From Blastopirellula sediminis (GTDB taxonomy: Bacteria; Planctomycetota; Planctomycetia; Pirellulales; Pirellulaceae): a stretch of DNA of 64,000 nucleotides. Under the pieces are notes generated by a model that made no database searches, was not told the DNA's origin, and saw only the letters and a list, made by a program, of their open reading frames with translations. Below, piece by piece: positions 45,583 through 54,628 of this stretch. The DNA is taken from NCBI RefSeq assembly GCF_020966755.1, contig NZ_JAJKFT010000004.1, forward strand, positions 1,240,001 through 1,304,000, read 5' to 3'. Positions within the stretch are counted from its first letter, which is position 1; each line of letters starts with the position of its first letter. Both the position numbers and the translations under genes were made by a program.

Positions 45583-46254
45583 ATGCACTTCCGGTACCTT
45601 CCGGCAGCCGCGCGACTGTTGGTTTTGGTCGTCGTCGCCGCGTTGTCGTTCGTCTCTTCGTCGCTGGCGCAAGGACGTGGTCGCCCACCGGCGCAGACTC
45701 CGCCGGAGCCGACGACCCTGGATCCGCGCTTGCTAAAGTTCCAGAAGGAGTTCGTCGAGAAGGCGGAAGACCTGGGAGACGAGTACGCTCGTAAACAGGA
45801 ATGGGGTAAAGCGAAAGCGGTCTTCACCGAGATCCTGAAGCTGGCGCCGCAGTACAAAACGGCCCAGGACAAGATGGACGCGATCAATCGCAACTTGATT
45901 GGCTCGAATCGGAAGACCGTGACGATCGCGGCCAGCGGCGATTGGCGCGACACCGGCATTAACGTCAGCAAGGGGGCGCTCCTCAAGATTGCGGCCGAGG
46001 GAAAGTGGACCTTCGTTTTTGAGGGTGACGCTGACGGCATTGAGCCTCCGCGCGAACTGCGCGACATCAAGCTGGGAAGCCTGGTCGGGTATATCGCGAT
46101 ACCCGGCGATAAGAAGCCGCAACCGTTTATGATCGGCAAGTCGAAAGAGTTTAGCGCTCCGGCGACTGGACGTCTGTTCCTGAAGATGTTCGACATCGAC
46201 AACTCGGATAATCAGGGAACGATGACGGTCGAAATCGGCGGCGAGTTCGAATAA
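45583..46254 (+). CDS. Exported TPR-like plus LecA/PA-IL-like lectin-fold protein
   Basis: 223 residues from the ATG at 45583, which follows GGAG and opens a signal peptide (AARLLVLVVVAALSFVSSSLAQ). Residues about 45-100 are helical and TPR-like (ARKQEWGKAKAVFTEILKLAPQY). The C-terminal 120 residues have the PA-IL-like pattern: ASGDWRDTGINVSKG, LKIAAEGKWTF, LVGYIAIPGDKKPQPFMIG and GRLFLKMFDIDN. Such domains bind sugars. The gene lies 9 bp upstream of the SLC13 transporter gene, so the two are probably co-transcribed. Confidence 0.83.
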   Translation: MHFRYLPAAARLLVLVVVAALSFVSSSLAQGRGRPPAQTPPEPTTLDPRLLKFQKEFVEKAEDLGDEYARKQEWGKAKAVFTEILKLAPQYKTAQDKMDAINRNLIGSNRKTVTIAASGDWRDTGINVSKGALLKIAAEGKWTFVFEGDADGIEPPRELRDIKLGSLVGYIAIPGDKKPQPFMIGKSKEFSAPATGRLFLKMFDIDNSDNQGTMTVEIGGEFE

Positions 46255-46263
46255 GATTCCGAC

Positions 46264-47772
46264 ATGAGTGAGCAACCTGTAGAAGGCGCCGGCGGAATCG
46301 CTACGTTCGGACGCTGGGCGGGACTAGCGACTGCAATCGCGTTCATCGTCTCGCCGAGCTTCGGCTGGCAATTGCATCCGGTCGATCCAAAACTGAATTA
46401 CATGGCGGGGATCGCTGCGCTGATGGCGATCTGGTGGTTGACCGAGGCGCTGCCGATGGCGGCGACGGCGCTCGTGCCGCTCGCGCTGATGCCGCTGTTT
46501 GGAATCGCGTCGATGGCCGACGTTTCGGCCAGCTACGGCAGTCGCTTCATCTACTTGTTCCTGGGCGGCTTCCTGATCGCCTTGGCGGTGGAAGAAAGCG
46601 GACTCCATCGCCGTTTAGCTCTTTCGATCGTCTACGCGATGGGAGACAAGCCGCGGCGAATCGTGCTCGGCTTCATGATTGCGACGGCGGCGCTGTCGAT
46701 GTGGATTTCCAATACGGCGACCGCGCTGCTGATGCTGCCGATTGCGGCGAGCATTTTGACGCGCGTCGACGCGGGGAAGATGTCGCTGGAACGTCGCGTC
46801 AATTTGGGAGCGGCGCTGATGCTGGGAATCGCCTACGCGGCGAGTATCGGCGGGGTGGCGACGATCGTCGGCACGCCCCCCAACGTCGCCTTCGCGAGTT
46901 TTTACGCAACCGAATACCCAAACGGAGAACCGGTCAGCTTTTTGAGCTGGATGTTGGTCGCGACTCCATTCTCGATCGCCTTTCTCGCGATCGGCTGGTG
47001 GATGATGACCTATTGGATTTTTCCGTGCGGGTCGGAAGCGTCGATCGGCGGTCGTTCGGTCATTCGCGAGGAACTCGACAAGCTCGGCGCGATGGTGGCG
47101 GCCGAGTGGCGCGTCGGAGCGATTTTCCTGATCACCGCGCTCCTCTGGATCATGCGCGAGCCGGTGAAAGGTTGGGGCTGGGGACCGCTACTACAGAACA
47201 AGTTTGTCGACGATGGAACGGCGGCGATCTTCATGGCCCTCTTCTGTTTTCTACTCCCCAGCGGCAAAGAGGATGGCAGTCGGCTGCTGAATTGGAAATC
47301 GACCGCCAGGATTCCGTGGGGCGTGTTGTTGCTGTTCGGCGGCGGTGTGGCGCTGGCCGGCGGCCTGGAGGATACCGGGCTCGATCGTTACCTCGGCGAT
47401 TTTCTCGCCACGACGATGCGCGGACTGCCGCCGGTGGTGATGGCGGCTCTGACCGCCAACGGTATGATCTGGCTGACCGAGTTGACCTCGAATCTGGCCA
47501 GCGTGCAGATGCTGAATCCGATTTTGGCCAGCACGGCCGACGAGTTGCAGGTGAGTCCGCTCCTATTGCTGATTCCCTCGACCTTGGCGGCCAGCTGTGC
47601 GTTTATGATGCCGGTCGCGACGCCCCCGAACGCAATCGTCTACAGTTCGGGCCGGGTGACGATGCGGCAGATGGTGAAGGCCGGGTTCCTGCTGAACCTG
47701 GTTTCGCTGGCCCTGATCATCCTGGTCATCTCGACGATCGGACCCCTGATTTTCGAGTCGCTGACGATGTAA
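46264..47772 (+). CDS. SLC13/DASS-family anion symporter
   Basis: 502 residues with about 11-13 membrane helices. Family signatures are clear: SNTATALLMLPIAASIL (SNT motif), GGVATIVGTPPNVAF, and near the end CAFMMPVATPPNAIVYSSG. These proteins import di- or tricarboxylates, or sulfate, usually with sodium. Substrate cannot be chosen from sequence alone. It follows the LecA-like gene by 9 bp. Confidence 0.93.
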   Translation: MSEQPVEGAGGIATFGRWAGLATAIAFIVSPSFGWQLHPVDPKLNYMAGIAALMAIWWLTEALPMAATALVPLALMPLFGIASMADVSASYGSRFIYLFLGGFLIALAVEESGLHRRLALSIVYAMGDKPRRIVLGFMIATAALSMWISNTATALLMLPIAASILTRVDAGKMSLERRVNLGAALMLGIAYAASIGGVATIVGTPPNVAFASFYATEYPNGEPVSFLSWMLVATPFSIAFLAIGWWMMTYWIFPCGSEASIGGRSVIREELDKLGAMVAAEWRVGAIFLITALLWIMREPVKGWGWGPLLQNKFVDDGTAAIFMALFCFLLPSGKEDGSRLLNWKSTARIPWGVLLLFGGGVALAGGLEDTGLDRYLGDFLATTMRGLPPVVMAALTANGMIWLTELTSNLASVQMLNPILASTADELQVSPLLLLIPSTLAASCAFMMPVATPPNAIVYSSGRVTMRQMVKAGFLLNLVSLALIILVISTIGPLIFESLTM

Positions 47773-47875
47773 TCTCCGCCCAGTTGGGGGCGAATTTGTC
47801 GCCCGGGCGATGCGTTGGTATCCTAGAAAGTTCAATGTCCCCCGCTTCTTCCTACCCTTGCTGTGAGAGTTGGTC

Positions 47876-48280
47876 ATGAAACGCGCCATCTGTCTTTCCT
47901 TTTTCGCTCTATTGGCCCTTGCGGTGGTCGCTATGAATTCTCGTTCGAACGCCGAAGAAGCGGCGAAACCGGAAAAGCTGCTGCGTCACGTCGTCTGTTT
48001 CAAGTTCAAGGAAGAAGCGAAGCCGTCGGACAAGAAGGCGGTCGAAGATGCGTTCGCCGCGCTGCCGAGCAAGATCAAGCAGATCTCCGACTTTGAATGG
48101 GGAACCAATAACAGCCCCGAAATGCTTGATCAGGGTTACACCCATTGCTTCCTGGTCACTTTCAAGAGCGAAGCCGATCGCGAAGCGTATCTGCCGCACC
48201 CCGCACATAAAGAGTTCGTCGAGTTGCTGCTGCCGCACTTGGAAGAAGCGTTCGTCATCGACTACTGGGCTACGAAGTAA
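47876..48280 (+). CDS. Exported Dabb (dimeric alpha-beta barrel) protein
   Basis: 134 residues from the ATG at 47876, with a signal peptide (ICLSFFALLALAVVAM). The mature protein has the stress-responsive A/B barrel pattern: LRHVVCFKFKEEAKPSDKKAVEDAFAAL, FEWGTNN, HCFLVTFKSEADREAYLPHPAHKEFV. Such proteins dimerise into a barrel, but the ligand is unknown. The SDR gene starts 6 bp downstream. Confidence 0.87.
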   Translation: MKRAICLSFFALLALAVVAMNSRSNAEEAAKPEKLLRHVVCFKFKEEAKPSDKKAVEDAFAALPSKIKQISDFEWGTNNSPEMLDQGYTHCFLVTFKSEADREAYLPHPAHKEFVELLLPHLEEAFVIDYWATK

Positions 48281-48286
48281 CTCGCC

Positions 48287-49093
48287 ATGCGACCAACAGG
48301 TTCCGTTCAATTTGACAACTCCGGTCGCGTCGTACTCGTCACCGGAGGCGCCGGAGGTATTGGTCTGGCGATCTGTCAGGCCTTCGCCGCTTCCGGCGCG
48401 ACCGTTTACGCCGTCGACGTCTCGCAGCCCGAAGGGGAATTGCCGGCCAAGCTGATCTCGGGAGACGTCTCTAATCGGGACGATTGTCGGCGCGTCATTG
48501 CGCAGATCGTCGTAGAAGCGGGCGCCGTCGACGTGCTCGTCAACAACGCCGCGATCCAGCCGCCGGCCTCGTACAAGCCGATCGACGAATTGCCGACCGA
48601 AGTTTGGGACAAGATGGTCGCGATCAATCTTTCCGGCTACGCCTATATGGCGATGGAAGCGGCCGCCGTTATGCGCAAGCAGCACAGCGGAGTGATCGTC
48701 AATATGGCGAGCGCGCAAGGTCACCGTACCGCGCGCGAGGTCCCTGCCTACGGCCCGATCAAGGCGGCCAATCTGATGCAGGCCAAACAGTGGGGAGTTG
48801 AACTAGCGCGAGAAGGCGTGCGGGTCGTATCGGTTTCTCCCGGGGCAGTGGGAACACCGCTGTTGCGGGCTTCGCTCGCCCAACAAGGGGGCGAGGAATC
48901 GCTGGCGAACCGACATCCCTTGGGACGAATCGCCGAACCGTCTGAGATTGCGGCGGCCGTCCTCTGGTTAGCGAGCGACGGAGCCTCCTTCGTTACCGCT
49001 ACAGATCTCGAAGTCGATGGCGGATTGGGCGCATTTGCCGCATTTGCTGACCCTTTTTCTGTTACCACCATGCCTGGTAAGAACGACTGCTGA
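48287..49093 (+). CDS. Short-chain dehydrogenase/reductase
   Basis: 268 residues. Classical SDR motifs are VLVTGGAGGIGLAIC (cofactor-binding GxxxGxG), DVLVNNAAIQPP, and the catalytic Ser/Tyr/Lys with AYGPIKAAN as YxxxK. It probably uses NAD(H) or NADP(H); an Asp after the second strand (VYAVDVS) favours NAD. The C-terminus is GLGAFAAFADPF, slightly longer than usual. It is co-directional and nearly adjacent to the Dabb gene. Confidence 0.93.
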   Translation: MRPTGSVQFDNSGRVVLVTGGAGGIGLAICQAFAASGATVYAVDVSQPEGELPAKLISGDVSNRDDCRRVIAQIVVEAGAVDVLVNNAAIQPPASYKPIDELPTEVWDKMVAINLSGYAYMAMEAAAVMRKQHSGVIVNMASAQGHRTAREVPAYGPIKAANLMQAKQWGVELAREGVRVVSVSPGAVGTPLLRASLAQQGGEESLANRHPLGRIAEPSEIAAAVLWLASDGASFVTATDLEVDGGLGAFAAFADPFSVTTMPGKNDC

Positions 49094-49215
49094 AATCGGC
49101 ACAGCCGGCGCCACCAGCATTCGGGCGATCTTAATATTCGGTTATGCCGTCTCTGCCCGATGATCGCGACATGACGAGATTGATTGTTCTTCTCCCTATG
49201 TCGCGGATGGCTGAA

Positions 49216-50802
49216 ATGTCGATGTTCCCAAATAAGATTGCTAGCACGGTTGCAGCGGGCCTTTTGCTCTATGGTGTGACGACGTTCGTTACGCCAGTGG
49301 AGGCCCAAGAAACCTACTTCAGCAGCTATGCGGCCGAGCAATACTCAGCCCCGCCGCAGGATGACTTTAGTCGCCGGCTGATGGACCTTGAGCGTCGGAT
49401 CGATCAACTGGATGCGGCCCCGCCGCAAGCCGGACCGATGTCGCCGCCGATTCCCGGCAGCGCGATGCCGAACATGCAAAACATCCAAAACGTGCCGACG
49501 ACCAACGTCTCGCACCTGATGGAACGGATCGAGCGGTTGGAAGCGGCTCAAACGGCGCAGTCGGCCAACTTGGCGAAGGCCATGGCCGAATACGAACCGC
49601 CGAAGAAGCCGACCTTCAAAATCGGCGGCCGCGTCCACTTCGATACGTGGGATTTCCCAACCAACACGCCGGGGATCGGCTACTTCGAGAATCCGACGAC
49701 TGGCGACGATCCGCAGAACCGTTGGGCGTTCCGCCGCGTTCGTCTCGAAACGAGCGGCGATATCTTCGAGACGATGTTGTGGCGCATTCAAGTCGACTTC
49801 GCCGATCCGAGCGAACCGTCGATCAAAGACGTTTACATCGGCTGGGACGAACTGCCGGGCAACACCACGGTGCTGCTGGGTAACCAAAAGCGTCCGCTCG
49901 GTTTGGATCACTTGAACAGCTCGCGTTACAACATCTTCATGGAACGTCCGCTGGTGATCGAAGCGTTTAACGAAGACGCTCGTCGTCTCGGCCTGTGTGC
50001 GTACAGCTATTCGGACGACCTGGTCTACAACTGGCGGTACGGCATTTTTAACTTAGAAAACGTATCGCAGAGCGGCGCCTACATTGGCGATGCGTTCCAG
50101 GGAAGCGGCAACGCTCGTCTGGCGAGCAGCCCCTGGTACGACGATTCGTCGGACGGCCGCGGTTGGTATCACTGGGCGATTGCCGGTATGGTCGCCAATC
50201 CGGACGGCGACGCGTTGTCGAACGCCCCGCACAGCAATCAGGCCCGTTTCCGTACTCGTCCTGAAGCTCGCACCAGCAGCCGTTGGATCGACACCCGTAC
50301 GATCGCCGATTGCCACTGGTACGAAGTATTGGGCGTGGAATCGATGTTGAACGTCGGCGCCTGGAATTTCTGCGGCGAATACCAGGCCAACTTCCTGCAA
50401 CGCGACAATGGACGTTCGGACGCCACCTTCCATGGCGGTTATCTGCAAGTCGGCTACTTCCTGACCGGCGAACACATGGTCTTGGATCGCAAGAGCGGTA
50501 CGCTCGATCGCGTTCATCCGTATGAAAACTTCTTCCTGGTGCCCGATTGCTACGGCGGTTGCGGCGGCGGCTGGGGCGCCTGGCAGGTTGCGGCTCGCAT
50601 CTCGTATCTCGATCTCACCGATCAGGATATCCAGGGCGGTCTCGAGACCAATGCGACGCTCGGCCTGAACTGGTTCTGGACCTCGCACTCGAAGATGCAG
50701 TTCAACGCCATCTACGGCGACATCAGCGAACACGCTCCGGTGAATGGATACACGGGAGGCAACTTCTGGATCCTGGGTTGCCGCTTCATGGTCGACTTCT
50801 AA
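49216..50802 (+). CDS. Outer-membrane porin, phosphate-selective O/P type
   Basis: 528 residues from the ATG at 49216 (another Met is two codons on). Signal peptide (ASTVAAGLLLYGVTTFVTPVEAQ), then a coiled-coil-like region (RRLMDLERRIDQLDAA; LMERIERLEAAQTAQ) and a beta-barrel of about 380 residues typical of planctomycete OprO/OprP-like porins, with FKIGGRVHFDTWDF at its start and a C-terminal aromatic end (FMVDF). The N-terminal helix may trimerise or anchor the barrel to the envelope, as in SLH-free porins. Confidence 0.88.
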   Translation: MSMFPNKIASTVAAGLLLYGVTTFVTPVEAQETYFSSYAAEQYSAPPQDDFSRRLMDLERRIDQLDAAPPQAGPMSPPIPGSAMPNMQNIQNVPTTNVSHLMERIERLEAAQTAQSANLAKAMAEYEPPKKPTFKIGGRVHFDTWDFPTNTPGIGYFENPTTGDDPQNRWAFRRVRLETSGDIFETMLWRIQVDFADPSEPSIKDVYIGWDELPGNTTVLLGNQKRPLGLDHLNSSRYNIFMERPLVIEAFNEDARRLGLCAYSYSDDLVYNWRYGIFNLENVSQSGAYIGDAFQGSGNARLASSPWYDDSSDGRGWYHWAIAGMVANPDGDALSNAPHSNQARFRTRPEARTSSRWIDTRTIADCHWYEVLGVESMLNVGAWNFCGEYQANFLQRDNGRSDATFHGGYLQVGYFLTGEHMVLDRKSGTLDRVHPYENFFLVPDCYGGCGGGWGAWQVAARISYLDLTDQDIQGGLETNATLGLNWFWTSHSKMQFNAIYGDISEHAPVNGYTGGNFWILGCRFMVDF

Positions 50803-50866
50803 TCGGTACCAGTAACCTTACTTCCTAGATAACCATCGCTGCGGCGAAATGATAAAAGGACGAGAA

Positions 50867-51433
50867 ATGATGCGACGGATTGCGATCTTCATGTTGTCGG
50901 CCGTGTTGGCGGCCGCCGCCGGTACGACCTACGGGGGCGAAATGATGGGAGGCGGCTGCGGCCGTCCGACCGCTCACGGTCCCTGCTGCTGCGAACATCC
51001 CTGCGTCGAGTGCGCTCCCTTCTTGCTGAAGAAGTCGTGCGAAGACGAAACGAAGCATTGCTGGACGACTCGCTGCAAGCAAGTCGAAATCCCGCCGATT
51101 CGATTCCCCTGGGAAAAGTCGGATTGCTGCGGTTGCGAGCCGCCGCTGGTGAAGTGCGGCAAGGTTCGCACGGTCAACCAACTGTGGCAGAACGAATACA
51201 AAGAAAAGGCGCCGAAGTACGAATGGATTCGGACTTGCTTGAAGTCGTGCGTCCCTGCCTGCCTCTCGCCGTCGGAACCATGTGCTCCGACTGCTGAGCC
51301 GGCCGTCGATCCGGGCCTTCCGCCGGTTCCGCCGGTTGTGGAGCCTCCGGTCAGCGCCGGGGTGATTCCGCCGTACGACATCCTGCCGAGCGGCTATATC
51401 GTTCCGATCCTTTTGCCGGCCCCGACCAACTAA
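50867..51433 (+). CDS. Cys- and Pro-rich secreted protein
   Basis: 188 residues from MMRRIAIF (GGACGAG upstream). Signal peptide ends near TTYGG. The mature protein has about 17 cysteines, clustered as CCCEHPCVEC, CWTTRCKQ and CCGCEPP, then a proline/valine-rich C-terminus (GLPPVPPVVEPPVSAG). Such composition fits the disulfide-rich proteins of planctomycete cell envelopes. The porin gene lies 64 bp upstream. No homologous family is named. Confidence 0.8.
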   Translation: MMRRIAIFMLSAVLAAAAGTTYGGEMMGGGCGRPTAHGPCCCEHPCVECAPFLLKKSCEDETKHCWTTRCKQVEIPPIRFPWEKSDCCGCEPPLVKCGKVRTVNQLWQNEYKEKAPKYEWIRTCLKSCVPACLSPSEPCAPTAEPAVDPGLPPVPPVVEPPVSAGVIPPYDILPSGYIVPILLPAPTN

Positions 51434-51456
51434 CGCCTACCTAATGCGGCGATGAG

Positions 51457-51500
51457 ATAGGCTTGCCTTCCCGACCAGTGGTCGTCGAAGGGAAGCCTAT
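51457..51500 (+). terminator. Hairpin after Cys-rich gene
   Basis: ATAGGCTTGCCTTC and GAAGGGAAGCCTAT pair with one mismatch, with an inner GACCA/GGTC pairing. Only a weak T-run follows, but the position after a stop suggests termination. Confidence 0.65.
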
Positions 51501-51725
51501 TCGTCGTTAAAAAAATTAACATCGGAAGAATTCATCTCTGGGGGAATCTTGCCGATATCTCTTTATGAACATTGAGTTGCGCCGCTTCGTATCCACTCTA
51601 TGGGCGGAAATCAGACTTGACTTTCCAGCGCCTAGAGACGTAAATTTCTATACGTGATGTTGGCGGGATACCTTGGGTAGTCCCCCATTTTTCGGTCCAA
51701 TTAACGCGAAAAGAAGGGGAGCCCA

Positions 51726-52037
51726 ATGAGACGCGACGTTCGTCACTCTCGTTTGTCGATCGCTCCCCTCTTTTTCATGTTGCTGGCGATGGTCGTTGGT
51801 ACGGTCGCCCCTCCTCGTTCCTTGGTCGAACAGGAAACGGAAACCTCGCGAGAGGTCGAAGTCGTCCTGGTTGGTCAACTCGTTTCGAGCGAGTTCCGAC
51901 CGAAAATCGCCTCGGGCGATCGATCCGCCGACGTTCTTTCGGCGCCCCTGCCGGGCCGCATTTCGCGGACGGCCTCCAAGGCAATTCGCGGTGAGCGAAG
52001 CGCTTGGAATGGGATAGGCGCTGCGCTTCGGCTCTAA
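51726..52037 (+). CDS. Small exported protein, unknown function
   Basis: 103 residues with a good ribosome binding site (AGGGGAG) and an N-terminal signal or anchor (IAPLFFMLLAMVVGTVA). The remainder is polar with Glu-rich (EQETETSREVEVVL) and Arg/Ser-rich stretches. No family. It precedes the carbon cluster by 200 bp and could be part of it, but no direct link is visible. Confidence 0.5.
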   Translation: MRRDVRHSRLSIAPLFFMLLAMVVGTVAPPRSLVEQETETSREVEVVLVGQLVSSEFRPKIASGDRSADVLSAPLPGRISRTASKAIRGERSAWNGIGAALRL

Positions 52038-52236
52038 GCCTGCGCTCATTCTTGCCCCTCTCTGGGCTCTCGTTTGATTGTTGATTCAAACGTCCTTGTT
52101 TTCGTATTCGTCCGCCGCTGCGCGCTTGTCGAATGAACCGTAGGTTCCGCCCGGTTCCGGCGTGCGTCGGCGCGAATTCCAAGTCTTAGCAACTACTGAC
52201 TGGCGCGCACTGGTGCGCCGAGAGAATAATCAAAAT

Positions 52237-52893
52237 ATGCAAAAGCTAATTCACGGCATTCGTCAATTTCAGCAATCCGAATATCGCCGCAAGCAATCGC
52301 TGTTTGAAGAGCTCGCAGGGGGACAAGCTCCTCCCACGATGTTCATCACCTGCGCTGACTCACGGATTGATCCCAATCTGATTACCGGCAGCGACCCGGG
52401 CGAGCTCTTCGTCCTGCGAAACGCAGGGAACATGATTCCTCGCCAAGACATGGCGAGCGGAGAAGCGGCGACCATCGAGTTCGCCGTCAAAGCGCTCAAA
52501 GTCGAGCATATCGTCGTCTGCGGTCATTCGCAGTGCGGCGCCATGAAGGCGACGCTCGAGCCGGAGTCGTGCGAGTCGCTCCCGTCCGTCGCCGGCTGGC
52601 TGCGAAACGTGAAGGGGGTGGTCGAACGGACGCTTCGCCGGCACGGAGAACAATCGCCGGAGCGGATGCTTGACTTGGTCATTCAAGAAAACGTCCGGAT
52701 GCAGTTAGAGAACTTGCAGTCGCTGCGCTGCGTCGCCGAAGCGCTGGCCAGCGAGCAACTGCAACTGCATGGCTGGACGTACGACATTGGTCGCGGCGAA
52801 ATCGAGTCGCTCGATCACGAGCGAAACGAGTTTGCGACGCTATTCAACGACGAGTGCTATCAGCCGGACGAGTCGGCCACTGGCTTCGCCTAG
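52237..52893 (+). CDS. Beta-class carbonic anhydrase
   Basis: 218 residues from the ATG at 52237. Zinc ligands and the Asp/Arg pair are present: TCADSRIDP (Cys 39, Asp 41, Arg 43) and VCGHSQCGAM (His 97, Cys 100). It interconverts CO2 and bicarbonate in the cytoplasm. It lies 55 bp upstream of a SulP transporter, a pairing well known in bacteria (sometimes as one fused protein). This supports a role in bicarbonate supply. Confidence 0.95.
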   Translation: MQKLIHGIRQFQQSEYRRKQSLFEELAGGQAPPTMFITCADSRIDPNLITGSDPGELFVLRNAGNMIPRQDMASGEAATIEFAVKALKVEHIVVCGHSQCGAMKATLEPESCESLPSVAGWLRNVKGVVERTLRRHGEQSPERMLDLVIQENVRMQLENLQSLRCVAEALASEQLQLHGWTYDIGRGEIESLDHERNEFATLFNDECYQPDESATGFA

Positions 52894-52948
52894 TCGAGAC
52901 TGTCGCCGTTTCCCGTTGATCAAGTTCGGCAAAAAAGGGCGTAGTGCG

Positions 52949-54586
52949 ATGTCAGATCAAACCAAGAGTTCCGAGTTTTTCCGTTGGCCAGCGATCCGCA
53001 ACGACATTTTTCCGTCGATTGTGGTGTTTCTGGTTGCGCTCCCTCTTTGTTTGGGCATCGCGATTGCGTCTGGCGCTCCCCCGGCGGCCGGCTTGATCAG
53101 CGGGATTGTCGGCGGTCTGGTGGTCGGATTTTTGGCTGGGTCGCCGCTGCAAGTGAGCGGACCCGCCGCCGGCTTGACCGTGATCGTTTACGGCTTGTTT
53201 GAGAAGTACGACATCCAACTGGTGATGTTGACGGTTGTTTTGGCGGGGCTGATGCAGATCGCCGCGGGATCATTGAAATTGGGGCAGTGGTTCCGGGCGG
53301 TCTCGCCAGCCGTCGTCAAAGGCATGTTGGCCGGGATCGGCATGCTGATTTTTTGCAGTCAGTTTCACATCATGATCGACGACCAGCCGCGGAAAGGGCT
53401 GGAAGTCGGCGGCGTTCATCTCGAAGCGGGTCTGGCGAACTTGCTGACGATTCCGCAGGCAATCGGCCGCGTCTTCGCGTTCGACGAATCGAAGTCGCAT
53501 CACCTGGCGGCGGGACTGGGCCTGCTGACCATCGTCGTGATCGTTTGTTGGAAGATGACTCCCAAGAAGTTTCAGTTGGTTCCGGGACCGCTACTAGGCG
53601 TGTTAGCGGCGACGTTGATTTCAGAGTTCTTCGACGTGCCGATCCGGCGACTCGGGGAAAGCATTCCGGACAGTTTCCTGAGCAGCTTCGTCTTTCCAGA
53701 CCTTGCGATCTGGGGGACGGCGCCGTTCGGAGCAATTCTGGCGTCGGCCGCCGGTCTGGCGCTGGTCGCTAGCGCCGAAACGCTGCTGTGCGCAACTGCC
53801 GTCGACCAGATGCACGACGGACAGCGGACGAACTACGATCGCGAACTGCTCGCGCAAGGGGTCGGGAACTCGGTCTGCGGACTGATCGGCGGCTTGCCGA
53901 TCACTGGGGTTATCGTCCGCAGCGCCGCGAATGTCGGAGCAGGGGGGAAGTCGCGCTGGTCGGCGATTATGCACGGAGCGTGGTTGCTCCTCTTTGTGGC
54001 GTTTCTCCCATTCTTATTGAAACAGATTCCTGTAGCGTGCCTGGCGGCGGTGTTGGTTTACACCGGCTACAAGCTCGTGAATCCGGCCTCGATTCGCGAG
54101 CTGGCCCGCTACGGGAAAAGCGAAGTGGCCATCTACTTTGCGACCATGATCATGATCGTCACGACCGATTTGCTGATCGGCGTGATGACCGGAATCGTAC
54201 TGGCCGCGTGTAAGTTGCTCTACGTTTTTTCGCACCTGGAGATCAAACGGGTCGAAGATCCGTCTGGCGAGAACTTGACGCTCTATCTGATCGGCACGGC
54301 GACGTTCATGCGACTGCCGATGTTGGCGTCGGAACTGGAGAAAGTTCCGGCCAACTCGCAACTGCATATCAACCTTGAGCGGTTGAGCTACATCGATCAC
54401 GCGTGTCTCGACCTGCTGATGACGTGGGAGAAGCAGCACGAAGCGACCGGCGGAAGCCTGGCGATCGATTGGGACGGCCTGGCGGCTCGTTTTTATGAGC
54501 GATATGGCGACAAGCGGCGGACGGAATCCAGCGGCGAGGCGGAAGATAGTCGCACTGCGATCAAAAATACGGTTGGCTCGAAATAA
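52949..54586 (+). CDS. SulP family anion transporter with STAS domain
   Basis: 545 residues from the ATG at 52949. N-terminal motifs VVFLVALPLCLGIAIASGAP and VSGPAAGLTVIVYG are typical of SulP transporters. About 12 membrane segments are followed by a C-terminal STAS domain (TLYLIGTATFMRLPML; INLERLSYIDHACLDLL). Size is close to BicA bicarbonate transporters. With a carbonic anhydrase just upstream, bicarbonate uptake is more likely than sulfate, but this is inference. Confidence 0.92.
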   Translation: MSDQTKSSEFFRWPAIRNDIFPSIVVFLVALPLCLGIAIASGAPPAAGLISGIVGGLVVGFLAGSPLQVSGPAAGLTVIVYGLFEKYDIQLVMLTVVLAGLMQIAAGSLKLGQWFRAVSPAVVKGMLAGIGMLIFCSQFHIMIDDQPRKGLEVGGVHLEAGLANLLTIPQAIGRVFAFDESKSHHLAAGLGLLTIVVIVCWKMTPKKFQLVPGPLLGVLAATLISEFFDVPIRRLGESIPDSFLSSFVFPDLAIWGTAPFGAILASAAGLALVASAETLLCATAVDQMHDGQRTNYDRELLAQGVGNSVCGLIGGLPITGVIVRSAANVGAGGKSRWSAIMHGAWLLLFVAFLPFLLKQIPVACLAAVLVYTGYKLVNPASIRELARYGKSEVAIYFATMIMIVTTDLLIGVMTGIVLAACKLLYVFSHLEIKRVEDPSGENLTLYLIGTATFMRLPMLASELEKVPANSQLHINLERLSYIDHACLDLLMTWEKQHEATGGSLAIDWDGLAARFYERYGDKRRTESSGEAEDSRTAIKNTVGSK

Positions 54587-54628
54587 TTTTCGCAACTTGG
54601 TTTGGGGATATGTAGGCGCACGGCGGCA

